From Methanosalsum zhilinae DSM 4017 (GTDB lineage Archaea > Halobacteriota > Methanosarcinia > Methanosarcinales > Methanosarcinaceae): a stretch of 64,000 bases of DNA. The stretch is from assembly GCF_000217995.1 (NCBI RefSeq), contig NC_015676.1, forward strand, positions 288,103-352,102, in the 5' to 3' direction. Position 1 is the stretch's first letter; every line of letters starts with the position of its first letter. The translations under genes and the position numbers were made by a program. Under the pieces are notes generated by a model. It searched no databases. It saw nothing but the letters and a program-made list of their open reading frames with translations, and was not told where the DNA came from. Of the stretch, positions 9,432 to 19,026 are shown in pieces.

Positions 9432-10586
9432 TTAACTGAACTCCAGATCAAACATCTCCTTTAGTGCTCTAAAATCCCTGTCATTTAGCAGGGCTTCGAG
9501 TACTTCTTTTGGAGCAATTATCCTGATATCATATGGAATATACTGATCCCTGGAAGATGTTTTCTTTTTCATATCTATTATATCCAGTCTGTATAGCTGT
9601 GCAAGTGTTTCAGAGACGAATCTCAGTGACCTGCAGCTTTCATTCATCTGCATGCATAACCTGTAGTAAATATTGTTGATCTGTGATGTCCGTACTTCAT
9701 CATACATCTGTTCACTGTAAAATATTGAAAGTAATATCAACTTCTTGTGGAGTGAAAGATTTTCAGCAGACTTGATCGCTACATTCTGTTCAAGTAATTT
9801 CTCAGCCCTACAGACATGCTCAGGCCTGATCATTTCATCATTTTTATTCTCCGCTATCCTGGCTGAGGTAAGGAGCAGATCAATGATCTCTCCTGCATCA
9901 TCATGTTTGAGGCATAATTGAATTATTTCATTATCGTACGACCCTGGCTGGAATAATTTTTCAGCTTTTGCAGTTGCAATATCAGTCAGCTGCTTTTTAT
10001 CATAGGGTAACAATATGATTGGTTTTATATTATTAATATTCTCAAAGTATATGTTATTGATAATTCCAATTACTGTAATGTTTGAGAATGGTTCCATCAA
10101 TTTCATAAAATAGTAGATAAGATCTGATTCTTCCAGTTCATCCAGGATTAAAATGACATGTCCATGAAATTGGCTGAAAAGCTTTATCAGTCTTTTCTCA
10201 TGGCTATCAATGAACTCATCGATTTTCTCGCCAGAGATCCCCTGCTCTTTTTCGAATGTATCGATCAGTTCTTTCAGGATCTCAAGTTTGGTCCGACTGC
10301 GTTCACAGTTAATATAATATGAACTTACATTTATCTGGCAGTCTCTGGATTCCATGATCAATTGCTCTACAGCTAGCCTGGCCAGTGTTGTTTTGCCTGT
10401 ACCTGCAGGTCCATAGATAACTATATCTTCTTCTATGGTTCCCCTGTCAATAAGACCTGACAACCTGCTGTATACCTGTGTAATCTGCTGGTCAAGGTAC
10501 ATCATCTCATTAAGTGATGCCGACACAGAGGCAGTATTAGAATAATCTGGATCTTTGAATATTTTTCCTCTGCTCTTTTTGGCCAC
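9432..10586 (-). CDS. Divergent Orc1/Cdc6-type AAA+ initiator-like protein
   Basis: 384 residues with the Orc1/Cdc6 layout: a short N-terminal extension, a AAA+ domain with Walker A GPAGTGKT at 59-66 and Walker B ILILDELEESD with Asp149-Glu150, a helical lid, and a C-terminal winged helix (about 290-384). The family binds origins and loads MCM helicase. This sequence is a diverged paralogue: the sensor and lid regions are poorly conserved and the N-terminus is short. I saw no convincing origin-recognition repeats in the 270 bases upstream (10587-10856), so an active origin here is not supported. Confidence 0.85.
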   Translation of the reverse strand: MAKKSRGKIFKDPDYSNTASVSASLNEMMYLDQQITQVYSRLSGLIDRGTIEEDIVIYGPAGTGKTTLARLAVEQLIMESRDCQINVSSYYINCERSRTKLEILKELIDTFEKEQGISGEKIDEFIDSHEKRLIKLFSQFHGHVILILDELEESDLIYYFMKLMEPFSNITVIGIINNIYFENINNIKPIILLPYDKKQLTDIATAKAEKLFQPGSYDNEIIQLCLKHDDAGEIIDLLLTSARIAENKNDEMIRPEHVCRAEKLLEQNVAIKSAENLSLHKKLILLSIFYSEQMYDEVRTSQINNIYYRLCMQMNESCRSLRFVSETLAQLYRLDIIDMKKKTSSRDQYIPYDIRIIAPKEVLEALLNDRDFRALKEMFDLEFS

Positions 10587-10856
10587 ACAATCAACTCTTT
10601 ATTCTCTTATGAATAAGTGCCATAAAATTATCTAATTTTTTATAATTTCTGCAGGTTTTTGATTTTATGCATTTCAATACAATAATGTTTTCCAGAGCAA
10701 TTTCCCCGTGGCCTGGATGGATCACACTTTTTGTACAGATTATTATTAATGATCTATGATTAATAAGTCTGACGAAAAATACTACTTTGAGGCATTTATC
10801 TATTTACTTTTTTAGAGTTTAACATACTGTTGTGATAACGGATATCATCAAGATAG

Positions 10857-10930
10857 TGGGCCCGCTGGAATTCGAATCCAGGACCTCCGCCGTGTGAAGG
10901 CGACGTCATAACCAGCTAGACCACGGGCCC
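10857..10930 (-). tRNA. tRNA-Val (CAC)
   Basis: On the minus strand the 7-bp acceptor stem GGGCCCG (10930-10924) pairs with CGGGCCC (10864-10858), with discriminator A at 10857. The anticodon loop is TTCACAC, giving anticodon CAC (valine), closed by the stem TCGCC/GGCGG. The T arm is CTGGA-TTCGAAT-CCAG. The CCA end is not encoded. There is no intron. Confidence 0.95.
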
Positions 10931-11153
10931 GTTTATCTGTAATAATCTGTAAATGATATTTGTATTATTTTAGATTATCTCTTTTTACACATGGTCTGAC
11001 AGAAATTAGTCGGACAGATTATTTCACACAGACCACCCCTCACACTTTAGCTTTTTTTACCTGAAGTTAGGACTATGAGAATACTATAAAGCTTATCTTT
11101 ATAGGTCAATATCAAATATTTCTAATATCTGATGCAATGTTTATAGATATGTT

Positions 11154-12308
11154 ATGTATGATGTTATTGTTGTAGGTGCAGGTCCTGCAGGATCAACTGC
11201 TGCCAGATATACTGCTATGTCAGGTCTGCGTACAATGCTGATCGAAAAAGAAAGATTTCCGAGAATCAAACCCTGTGCAGGTGGAGTGAGCCGGTATGCA
11301 CTTGAAAATCTTGGTATTGAACTTCCTCCATCCCTGATCGAGAAAAGGATCAAAGGTGCAAGGGTATGGTACAAAAATTCATATATGGAATCAATGAATG
11401 ACGAGGAGGTTGCAGTAACTGTTCAGAGGGACAGGTTTGATAAATTCCTTGCTGACCAGGCCAGCAGGGCAGGTGCAAATTTCTTGGATAATACTCCTGT
11501 AAAAGGTATTGATATTGATAGTGACTGTGCAACAGTGCACACTGAGCAGGGATCATACTGTGCGAAAATGATCATAGGTGCCGATGGTATGAATGGCGTA
11601 TGTGCGCGAAATGTGCGTTCCCCTTACGGTAAGGAAGAAGTTGCATTTTCAATGGAAGCCGAAATTCCTGTAAATGATGACTTTCTGGACGATAATCTGT
11701 CCAGTATGGTACAGTTTCATTTTGGAGATGTTCCAAGGGGCTATGGCTGGGTGTTTCCAAAGAAAGACCGGATATGTGTCGGTATTGGTGAAATTGGCCC
11801 TGACTGGAACAGGCCTGTGGATTCTTACAGACGATTTCTCAATAAACTGGGCATGGACTATGTTAAACCCCGGGGGTACATGCTTCCGGTTGGTGGACAT
11901 ACCCGAAATACATACAATGACCGTATTCTACTGACTGGGGACTCAGCAGGACTTGTGGATGCCTTCCTTGGGGAGGGGATTGCCTATGCGATCATGTCAG
12001 GAAAACTGGCTGCAGAAACCGCAGCTTGTGCCCATAAATCTAATAACTACTCGTCTTACAGTCTATCAACTTATCACCGCAGATGCCAGAGGGAGTTTGG
12101 TTCTGATCTTAAATATTCACTCTTATTGTCCAGGATATTCTACAAAAATCCGGATATTTTTGCCTCAATGCTTATTCGGCACCCTTCTTTGCTGGACAGG
12201 TTTGTTCTGCTTGCAACTCCAGATTTCAATTATGGATCCTATTTGAAATGGCTTATTCCACGTCTTCCATTCTACGTAGCAAAAGAATTAATATCCTCAA
12301 AGGTTTAA
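11154..12308 (+). CDS. Geranylgeranyl reductase family FAD oxidoreductase
   Basis: 384 residues. This family saturates the isoprenoid chains of archaeal membrane lipids (digeranylgeranylglycerophospholipid reductase) or related prenyl groups. An N-terminal dinucleotide fold VVGAGPAGSTAA (6-17) is followed by the KPCAGGVS segment typical of the family. A second FAD motif, LTGDSAGLVDAFLGEGI, lies near 260-280. The C-terminal region probably makes the hydrophobic substrate pocket. The ATG at 11154 has no clear ribosome-binding site, so a leaderless transcript is likely. nth follows after 12 bases and probably shares the transcript. Whether this is the main lipid reductase or a paralogue acting on another prenyl substrate is not decidable. 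Confidence 0.9.
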   Translation: MYDVIVVGAGPAGSTAARYTAMSGLRTMLIEKERFPRIKPCAGGVSRYALENLGIELPPSLIEKRIKGARVWYKNSYMESMNDEEVAVTVQRDRFDKFLADQASRAGANFLDNTPVKGIDIDSDCATVHTEQGSYCAKMIIGADGMNGVCARNVRSPYGKEEVAFSMEAEIPVNDDFLDDNLSSMVQFHFGDVPRGYGWVFPKKDRICVGIGEIGPDWNRPVDSYRRFLNKLGMDYVKPRGYMLPVGGHTRNTYNDRILLTGDSAGLVDAFLGEGIAYAIMSGKLAAETAACAHKSNNYSSYSLSTYHRRCQREFGSDLKYSLLLSRIFYKNPDIFASMLIRHPSLLDRFVLLATPDFNYGSYLKWLIPRLPFYVAKELISSKV

Positions 12309-12320
12309 AACATAAAAGTT

Positions 12321-12932
12321 ATGGACGTTGAGCAGATTATCTCGGACCTGAGAACACTTTATCCACAAAATTTCTTTTACCTGAGACATGATCCCTTTTA
12401 TGTACTGATTTCCACTGTTCTCTCTCATCGAACACGTGACGAGATTACATACAGAGCATCCAGCAGACTGATGGATAAGTTCAGATCTGCACAGGAAATG
12501 GCAGAGGCAGAAGTTTCTGAAATTGAAGAGCTCATAAAGGATGTGGGCTTTTACCGGGTCAAGTCCAGGCGTGTAAAGGAAATTGCAGAGATACTTATGT
12601 ATAGATATGGTGGTGAGGTTCCGGATAACTGTGAGTTACTGCTTGAGCTGCCCGGGGTTGGAAGGAAAACCGCAAACTGTGTTCTTCTATATGCATTCTC
12701 AAAGGAGACCATAGCTGTGGATACTCATGTACACAGGATATCAAACCGGCTTGGTCTTGTAAAATCATCCACACCTGATGAAACTGAGGAGAAGCTGAAG
12801 AAAATTTTACCCCGGAGTTCGTGGAAGGATATCAATGAACTGTTTGTACAGTTTGGACAGAATATATGCAGACCTGTATCTCCAAAATGTGATATATGTG
12901 TACTGTGTAATATCTGTCCCGGATTGTTCTGA
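12321..12932 (+). CDS. nth: Endonuclease III (DNA glycosylase/AP lyase)
   Basis: 203 residues. Removes oxidised pyrimidines and nicks abasic sites in base-excision repair. The helix-hairpin-helix LPGVGRKTA carries the catalytic Lys116, followed by Asp134 in AVDTHVHR. The C-terminus has the full 4Fe-4S loop: Cys183-x6-Cys190-x2-Cys193-x5-Cys199. The usual archaeal LSQRTRD motif reads LSHRTRD here, a small variation. It lies 12 bases behind the geranylgeranyl reductase gene. Confidence 0.95.
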   Translation: MDVEQIISDLRTLYPQNFFYLRHDPFYVLISTVLSHRTRDEITYRASSRLMDKFRSAQEMAEAEVSEIEELIKDVGFYRVKSRRVKEIAEILMYRYGGEVPDNCELLLELPGVGRKTANCVLLYAFSKETIAVDTHVHRISNRLGLVKSSTPDETEEKLKKILPRSSWKDINELFVQFGQNICRPVSPKCDICVLCNICPGLF

Positions 12933-13056
12933 AAAGTTATGTTCAATATAAAATCTAATATATGATGATTATATTCTTAGGAACCAATCCATTAAATCTG
13001 GCTATTAAGTAATCAGGATAATATCGAAAATAGTTATAAAAGCAGGATGAATAAAT

Positions 13057-14235
13057 ATGTTATTGATAGGTGAAGCTTTAATTGGCGAGGGATCAGAACT
13101 CGCACACATTGACCTTATGGCAGGCGATAAAGCCGGCCCTGTGGGTCAGGCATTTGCAAACGGGATGACGCAACTATCGGCAGGACACACTCCTCTGCTA
13201 TCGGTTATCCGTCCAAATCTCCTTACAAAACCGACAACACTTATTGTTCCAAAGGTTACTGTGAAGAACATGGAACAGGCCTCGCAGATATTTGGTCCTG
13301 CCCAGGCAGCGGTCGCCAAGGCGGTTGCAGACAGTGTTGAAGAAGGTGTCATTCCAAAGGACCAGGCTGAAGATATTGTAATTGTTGCAAGTGTTTTCAT
13401 TCACCCAGACGCATCAGATTATAATCGCATTTACAGATATAACTACGGTGCAACAAAACTTGCATTGAAAAGGGCTTTTGATGCTTTCCCAGATGTTGAT
13501 ACTGTTCTGCATGAGAAGGACAGGGCAGCACATGCTGTCATGGGATTCAAGGTTTCCAGGCTGTGGGATCCTCCATACCTTCAGGTTGCACTGGATAACC
13601 CCAACATAGATGCAATTCTTGGTGTAATCAGGCAGCTTCCAAAGAGCGATCACCTTATACTGGAAGCAGGTACTCCTTTGATCAAGCGATATGGTGTTGA
13701 TGTTATATCCAGAATAAGGGAAGTGAAACCAGATTCATTTATTGTTGCTGATCTTAAAACACTGGATACAGGTAATCTGGAAGCCCGCATGGTTGCAGAC
13801 TCAACAGCTGACGCTATTGTAGTCTCTGCACTGGCTCCGGTTCCAACACTGAACAAGGCTATCAATGAAGCTCATAAGACCGGGATCTATGCAGTAATGG
13901 ATACCCTCAATCACCCGGACCCTCTCTCTGTCCTGAAACAGCTTGATGAACTACCTGATGTTGTCGAACTGCACAGAGCAATTGATGTGGAGGATACAGA
14001 ACATGCCTGGGGCAGTATTGAAGAGATCAAGAAATTGTCTCCTAGGATACTGGTTGCAGTTGCAGGCGGTATAAGAGCGCACACCATTCCTGCAGCACTG
14101 AAGGCAGGTGCTGATATTCTGGTTGTTGGAAGGGCAATTACCAATGCCAAGGATGTCCGGCAGGCTGCTGAAAATTTCATTGAAGGTCTGAATAAACCTG
14201 AAATAGATCAGTTCAGGGTAATGACAGACTTTTAA
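13057..14235 (+). CDS. fae-hps: Bifunctional formaldehyde-activating enzyme / 3-hexulose-6-phosphate synthase
   Basis: 392 residues. The N-terminal Fae domain (1 to about 165) condenses formaldehyde with tetrahydromethanopterin to methylene-H4MPT; it carries His17 in [14 protein letters not shown], the known catalytic position, and [17 protein letters not shown]. The C-terminal Hps domain (about 170-392) is an OMP-decarboxylase-type barrel with [12 protein letters not shown] and [15 protein letters not shown]. In methanogens the fusion is thought to run towards ribulose-5-phosphate and formaldehyde, making pentoses and trapping the released formaldehyde. tpiA follows after 49 bases, with a hairpin between. 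Confidence 0.97.
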   Translation: MLLIGEALIGEGSELAHIDLMAGDKAGPVGQAFANGMTQLSAGHTPLLSVIRPNLLTKPTTLIVPKVTVKNMEQASQIFGPAQAAVAKAVADSVEEGVIPKDQAEDIVIVASVFIHPDASDYNRIYRYNYGATKLALKRAFDAFPDVDTVLHEKDRAAHAVMGFKVSRLWDPPYLQVALDNPNIDAILGVIRQLPKSDHLILEAGTPLIKRYGVDVISRIREVKPDSFIVADLKTLDTGNLEARMVADSTADAIVVSALAPVPTLNKAINEAHKTGIYAVMDTLNHPDPLSVLKQLDELPDVVELHRAIDVEDTEHAWGSIEEIKKLSPRILVAVAGGIRAHTIPAALKAGADILVVGRAITNAKDVRQAAENFIEGLNKPEIDQFRVMTDF

Positions 14236-14236
14236 G

Positions 14237-14261
14237 GTATGGGCTACATATAGTCCCATAC
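14237..14261 (+). terminator. Hairpin between fae-hps and tpiA
   Basis: GTATGGG (14237-14243) pairs with CCCATAC (14255-14261), and the loop itself is largely self-complementary. TTTATTTC follows. It starts two bases after the fae-hps stop codon and ends before the tpiA ribosome-binding site AAGGAGG. It may be a partial terminator or an mRNA-end stabiliser that uncouples the two genes. Confidence 0.5.
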
Positions 14262-14284
14262 TTTATTTCAAGGAGGGTCTACAA

Positions 14285-14953
14285 ATGGGTTCACCACTGA
14301 TTGTTGTAAATTTTAAAACTTATTTAGAAGGAACAGGAGAAAGGTCCGTGGATATTGCACGTGCCTGCAGAGACGTTGCAGAGGATTCTGGTGTGGATAT
14401 AGCGGTTGCGCCCCAGATGTGTGATATATACCGGGTAGCATCCATGGTTGATATTCCGGTCTATTCCCAGCATGTAGATGGTATTGGGGCAGGAAGTTTT
14501 ACAGGTCATGCTTTTGCTCCTGCTATCAAGGAAGCAGGTGCATCAGGAACACTGATTAATCATTCAGAAAATCGTCTCACTCTTGCAGACATTGAAGCTG
14601 CTATCCAGGCATCAAAGGCAGTAGGACTTAAGACGATTGTATGTACCAACAACATACCTACAAGTGCAGCCGCAGCAGCCCTGTCTCCAGATTATGTGGC
14701 AGTGGAGCCTCCTGAGCTGATAGGTAGCGGAATACCGGTATCTGAAGCTGATCCTGATGTGGTCAAGGGATCTGTGGAAGCTGTAATGAACATAGATTCT
14801 GGAGTAAGTGTACTGTGCGGTGCGGGAATCTCTAAAGGAAAGGATTTAAAGGCAGCTCTTGATCTTGGTTCCAAGGGTGTTTTACTGGCATCGGGCATTG
14901 TGAAATCAGAGGATCCCCGATCAGCCATGGAAGATCTGATAAGTCTGATCTAA
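14285..14953 (+). CDS. tpiA: Triosephosphate isomerase (archaeal short type)
   Basis: 222 residues. Interconverts glyceraldehyde-3-phosphate and dihydroxyacetone phosphate. Seen are the substrate-binding Lys11 in VVNFKTY, the catalytic His in LINHSENR, the catalytic Glu in VAVEPPELIG, and the phosphate loop CGAGISKGKD. The length of about 220 residues is normal for archaea. AAGGAGG lies at good spacing before the ATG. It is downstream of fae-hps and convergent with tyrA. Confidence 0.97.
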   Translation: MGSPLIVVNFKTYLEGTGERSVDIARACRDVAEDSGVDIAVAPQMCDIYRVASMVDIPVYSQHVDGIGAGSFTGHAFAPAIKEAGASGTLINHSENRLTLADIEAAIQASKAVGLKTIVCTNNIPTSAAAAALSPDYVAVEPPELIGSGIPVSEADPDVVKGSVEAVMNIDSGVSVLCGAGISKGKDLKAALDLGSKGVLLASGIVKSEDPRSAMEDLISLI

Positions 14954-14970
14954 AAGAGTTAACAGAGGAA

Positions 14971-16302
14971 TCAGCTTCTCAGTTTACATCCCAGACCTTC
15001 CAGAAGTTCCCTTATATTATTCTGTACTTTGCCGGGATCAAGGTCTCCCTGAATGGTAATTCTGTATGCAACGCTTAACAGATCCGTATCCTCAAGACCG
15101 GTATAAGTATCGATGATATTGGTTGCGATAATCCCTTCAATACCAGAGATCACAGTATTTATTATATCAGGATCTGCACCTGGAGGTATCAGTACTGAAA
15201 TATCCCTCCTGAAGTGCTGAAGATTTTCCTTTTTCCACTCAAGGAGTTCATTGTCTGTCAGAAGCCTGATGTTTTCTATTTTTAGCTTGATCTCTTTTTT
15301 GCCCCTTAAAAGTATAATTTCTCTTGGTGTTACTTTTTTTACAATACCCACATGTGTTATATTGGAATAGAGGTGCAAGAATCCTTTTTCTTTTCCAAGT
15401 GAGTCAATGATTTTATCAAATTCAGATATTTTTGAATTGATAAGCTTATCTGACCTTCGCATTGCAGATGAGGTATCTCCAAAATGGGTAGCTGCAGCTT
15501 TCATATTTTGAGTAAAGTCTTCCATGTCATGCCGGCGTACAATATCAGATATATGGCGACATTGTTCTATAAATGCTTCATGTACTCTCAGTACCTCTGG
15601 ATTTTCCATCTGTATCATTGCATAGAGATAAGGGTTCTGATCAAGTATTCTGCCAACAAAATCTACCATAATCTCATAAACAGGGCTCATGAACCTGCGT
15701 GATCTGGCTACATCAAAATCGATCTGCATGAAAGTTGTTCCAATTGCAATATATGCAAAATGGGTCAGTCCCTGAATAACAGATACCATCAGGTCATGCT
15801 CTCCAGCATCAACTATTTCAATATGGGCTCCATTTTCCTCAAAGACCGATCTTATAAATGGGTGCCATTTTCTGCAGCGTTTAGTGGGTGGTGTTAATAT
15901 TATTATCTGTCCGTGAAGACTGGATACTGATGGTCCAAACATGGGATGTGTTCCAATAACTTCAACACCTGGCGGAGCATGGCTTAGCATTGCTTCCAGT
16001 GGCTTTACTTTAAGAGATGTAAAATCCATAAGAAGACTGCCGCTTTTCATTTTTGGTGCCGTTTCAGCTATCATCTTTTCTGTTATATTGATCGGCACTG
16101 AAATAATCACAATATCACTTCTTGCAACAGCACTATCCAGATCCATTGCAAATCTGACTCCCATCTTTTCTGCAATGTCGACTCTTTGACTCTTACCCCA
16201 GACCGTAACATTAAATCCATTTCTATTAAAAAAAGGAGCGAACCACTGTCCCATTTCACCGGTACCTCCAATGATTAGGACTTCCAGTTCCCTGCAACTC
16301 AA
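14971..16302 (-). CDS. tyrA: Prephenate dehydrogenase with C-terminal regulatory domain
   Basis: 443 residues. Oxidises prephenate to 4-hydroxyphenylpyruvate in tyrosine synthesis. The N-terminal NAD-binding fold has IIGGTGEMGQWFAPFF, and the catalytic half contains GTHPMFGPSV and GLTHFAYIA. The last roughly 150 residues form a beta-rich domain (VAYRITIQGDLDPGKV) resembling an ACT-like regulatory module. It overlaps aroE by four bases (ATGA), so translation is probably coupled. It is the last gene of the five-gene aromatic operon. Confidence 0.93.
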   Translation of the reverse strand: MSCRELEVLIIGGTGEMGQWFAPFFNRNGFNVTVWGKSQRVDIAEKMGVRFAMDLDSAVARSDIVIISVPINITEKMIAETAPKMKSGSLLMDFTSLKVKPLEAMLSHAPPGVEVIGTHPMFGPSVSSLHGQIIILTPPTKRCRKWHPFIRSVFEENGAHIEIVDAGEHDLMVSVIQGLTHFAYIAIGTTFMQIDFDVARSRRFMSPVYEIMVDFVGRILDQNPYLYAMIQMENPEVLRVHEAFIEQCRHISDIVRRHDMEDFTQNMKAAATHFGDTSSAMRRSDKLINSKISEFDKIIDSLGKEKGFLHLYSNITHVGIVKKVTPREIILLRGKKEIKLKIENIRLLTDNELLEWKKENLQHFRRDISVLIPPGADPDIINTVISGIEGIIATNIIDTYTGLEDTDLLSVAYRITIQGDLDPGKVQNNIRELLEGLGCKLRS

Positions 16303-17117
16303 CGTCCCAGCCCCTCAAGAACTGCTTGTTTCATTATATTCACAGGTGGTCGGATATCTGTCCAGATCTCAAACGCCTCAGCTCCCTGGTACACCAGCAT
16401 CATGACACCATTAATAGCATTTGAGCCTGCTTTCTTTGCTTCTTTTAGCAGTTTTGTTTCAAGAGGGTTGTATACAATATCAAAAACTGTAAGATCAGGA
16501 TGCATCATATCTGCTGTGGCGATCGTATCATCAACTGCAGGATACATTCCTACAGTAGTTGTATTGATCAGTATGTCTGCTTCTTTGATCAGGTTTTTGA
16601 GATCCTCCAGTCCTGCACCTTTGGCTCTGCCTACTTCATTGACTTCTTCTGCAAGTTTTAGTGCACGTTCCTGTGTACGGTTTGCTATAGTGATATGTGC
16701 ACCTTCAGACGCCAGCTGGAAACTGATGGCCCTTGCAGCTCCTCCTGCCCCTACAATCAGTACACTGGCATTTCTGATATCAATACCTGAATCCAGGAGT
16801 GTTCGCAGTGCGCCAATACCATCTGTATTGTAGCCAGTAATTCCTTCCCTGAAATCAATTGTGTTGACTGCACCGATTTTTGCTGCAAGGGGATCAGGCC
16901 TGATGAATTCCAGAGCTTTTTCTTTGTGTGGTACAGTAAGATTTACTCCTCCAAACCCCATGGCCTTTGCACCATAGATCGCATCCCTTAAATCACTGGA
17001 TTTTACCTGGAAAGCATGGTATACTCCATTGAATCCAAGTTCCAGCATTGCAGCATTGTGCATCATGGGTGAGAGTGAGTGTTTAACAGGATCTCCAAAG
17101 ACTGCAAATACCTTCAT
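16299..17117 (-). CDS. aroE: Shikimate dehydrogenase
   Basis: 272 residues. Reduces 3-dehydroshikimate to shikimate with NADPH. The N-terminal substrate domain has GDPVKHSLSPMMHN and the catalytic Lys in NLTVPHKE. The YNTDGIGALRTL segment supplies the conserved Asp. The NADP fold has LIVGAGGAARAISF with IANRTQER. It overlaps both neighbours in the aromatic operon (one base with aroD, four with tyrA). Confidence 0.97.
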   Translation of the reverse strand: MKVFAVFGDPVKHSLSPMMHNAAMLELGFNGVYHAFQVKSSDLRDAIYGAKAMGFGGVNLTVPHKEKALEFIRPDPLAAKIGAVNTIDFREGITGYNTDGIGALRTLLDSGIDIRNASVLIVGAGGAARAISFQLASEGAHITIANRTQERALKLAEEVNEVGRAKGAGLEDLKNLIKEADILINTTTVGMYPAVDDTIATADMMHPDLTVFDIVYNPLETKLLKEAKKAGSNAINGVMMLVYQGAEAFEIWTDIRPPVNIMKQAVLEGLGR

Positions 17118-17839
17118 TACAGTATCAGCTCCATTGTGGATCTTAATTCATCAATGCGCATCTGACCAGGTGCTGTGGGAGTGCCCACATATCCGTATGT
17201 CATAACAGAACCATAGAATGGTGCAATTACTCTCGTATGCTTCCCGATCTTTCCCATTGATATTGTGCAGACAGGTTTCTGCGAGTTAAGGGTAACCTGA
17301 AGAAGATCAAGAACATCTCTTTTTGATACTGGAGTCACTGCGATCTTGGCAATGTCCGCACCTCTGGAAAATGCACTGTCAATAATCTCTTCTATTCTGG
17401 CTGTATCAGGAGTTGAACTGAAGTTATGATATGATATGATTGCTGTACAATTGTTATCCTTTGTCATTTCAATGGCATTGGAAAGGACTGTCTTATCAGT
17501 TGAAAGTTCAATATCGATTGCATCTACATATGGTGCCACATTCTCAAGCAGTTCAATTCTTTTATGTTCACTGCTATTCCACTTACCACCATCAATGTGT
17601 ATCCGATTGGTTGCAATACATTGCAGTCCTGTATCCAATTTGATACTGCGTATCAGCTCAATGAGATCATCAGGTATGGGATCTTCTATCAGATCAATGC
17701 GTAATTCTATAATATCAGCTCCCATATCCTTTGCTCTGATCGAATCCTCGTATGCATTATCTGAAACGGATGCAACAATTGCAGTAAAGTTTGATGAATC
17801 GGGGCCTATTATGGATATCATATCTGTCATCCTGATCAT
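17117..17839 (-). CDS. aroD: 3-Dehydroquinate dehydratase, type I
   Basis: 240 residues. Dehydrates 3-dehydroquinate through a Schiff base. The barrel motifs are visible: GADIIELRIDLIEDP near the N-terminus, the catalytic His in IISYHNF, and the Schiff-base Lys in IAKIAVTPVSKRD. The C-terminal SVMTYGYVGTPTAPGQ is typical. An in-frame start nearer a ribosome-binding site (MISIIGPD) is possible. It overlaps the DHQ synthase gene by four bases. Confidence 0.96.
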   Translation of the reverse strand: MIRMTDMISIIGPDSSNFTAIVASVSDNAYEDSIRAKDMGADIIELRIDLIEDPIPDDLIELIRSIKLDTGLQCIATNRIHIDGGKWNSSEHKRIELLENVAPYVDAIDIELSTDKTVLSNAIEMTKDNNCTAIISYHNFSSTPDTARIEEIIDSAFSRGADIAKIAVTPVSKRDVLDLLQVTLNSQKPVCTISMGKIGKHTRVIAPFYGSVMTYGYVGTPTAPGQMRIDELRSTMELIL

Positions 17840-18978
17840 TTTTCAATTATCGATTCCTCAATCTTCATTCCAAAATGCCTGCCAGAATCTTCCACGTATA
17901 CCATCACTTCATCCCCTTTCTTAAGTTCAGCAACTGAGATGGACCTTCCATCCTTACCCACAAGTTTGATCGTCTCTGCATTCTGAATTATAGTTTTTAT
18001 AACCTTTTCATCAACCTCTGCTTCTACAAGCATCAAAGGACGCTTCTCTATCTTCACCCGGCCAACAACACCTTCTCTAAGATTTCCTTCATGATCCACA
18101 ATTGTTACCTTATCTCCACCTTCAATCTCTGAAAGATATCTTGTCCTATCTCCAATTCTCACATAGGCATGTACTGCACCTGCATTTACCCTGAAAGGCC
18201 TTGAAGCTACATAGGGGCTTTCTTCAGATTCAGATTGAATAAGGAACAGTCCCTCTGACTGGGATCCGACAAGCATTCCTTCACCAGGTTTCATCAGATT
18301 GCAGGTATCCACACATACTCTGTCTCCCATTCCCACAGGTTCCACTCTTCTAATCAGTGCCGGTTTCAGGTTCAATTTGCCGGCACTTATCTTTTCTGCG
18401 ACTGATACTGTATTTTTTATCTGATCAGGGTTGTCAGTGTCCAGCAAGACCCCATCGGCACCATGCTCCATGGTCTCAAAAGCAAGCTTTGCCTCTTCCC
18501 AATCCTTAACGCCTGATATTATTGAAACATTTTTCTCATGCAGACCTGCTATCAGGTTCTCAAGGGGAATTACTTTCCAGTCAGTTCCTATGACTATTAT
18601 ATAATCACATACCTCTCCCAGTTCGGCTGCAAACATTTCATACTTCTTATCCCGAATGATCACATACCCTGCAACTTTTACTCCTTTCTCCCTGAGTCTG
18701 GCGGCATTACTTATATCAAGTGAACCGGAAAAATCCGCTGGAAGGGGTCTTGTTCCGTCGCCTTCACTGTTTTTTCCAATCACCACAATATCGCCATTCT
18801 CCTTTGTATCACTCCCAAAAGCTGCGATTCTGATATCTCCAAGTTCCCTGACCTTATCCACATCCCGTGAATCAACAAGTACACAGTCAACACCCGATTC
18901 CAGACCAGTTGTTATTCTGGACTTACGGGTCTCCCATCTGTCATCATCGGCTTTTATCCACACTTCTTTATTATTCAT
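17836..18978 (-). CDS. 3-Dehydroquinate synthase II (archaeal, AroB-prime)
   Basis: 380 residues. Oxidatively deaminates and cyclises ADH to 3-dehydroquinate with NAD, replacing bacterial AroB in organisms without the DAHP route. The N-terminus KEVWIKADDDRWETRKSRITTGLESGVDCVLVD (two adjacent family blocks) and the C-terminal core VEPVGMGDRVCVDTCNLMKPGEGMLVGSQ (again two blocks) are characteristic. It lies 48 bases downstream of the operon ADH synthase and overlaps aroD. Confidence 0.95.
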   Translation of the reverse strand: MNNKEVWIKADDDRWETRKSRITTGLESGVDCVLVDSRDVDKVRELGDIRIAAFGSDTKENGDIVVIGKNSEGDGTRPLPADFSGSLDISNAARLREKGVKVAGYVIIRDKKYEMFAAELGEVCDYIIVIGTDWKVIPLENLIAGLHEKNVSIISGVKDWEEAKLAFETMEHGADGVLLDTDNPDQIKNTVSVAEKISAGKLNLKPALIRRVEPVGMGDRVCVDTCNLMKPGEGMLVGSQSEGLFLIQSESEESPYVASRPFRVNAGAVHAYVRIGDRTRYLSEIEGGDKVTIVDHEGNLREGVVGRVKIEKRPLMLVEAEVDEKVIKTIIQNAETIKLVGKDGRSISVAELKKGDEVMVYVEDSGRHFGMKIEESIIEK

Positions 18979-19026
18979 ATGCTCACAGAACCTCTATTTT
19001 TTTAGCAAATATAGATATTTCTTGAA

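Noticed and set aside
10587-10856. A replication origin next to the Orc1/Cdc6 gene
   Set aside because: The segment is AT-rich, but I could not find repeated origin-recognition boxes; one TTTCCxxxxxAATTTCCCC-like patch is not enough.
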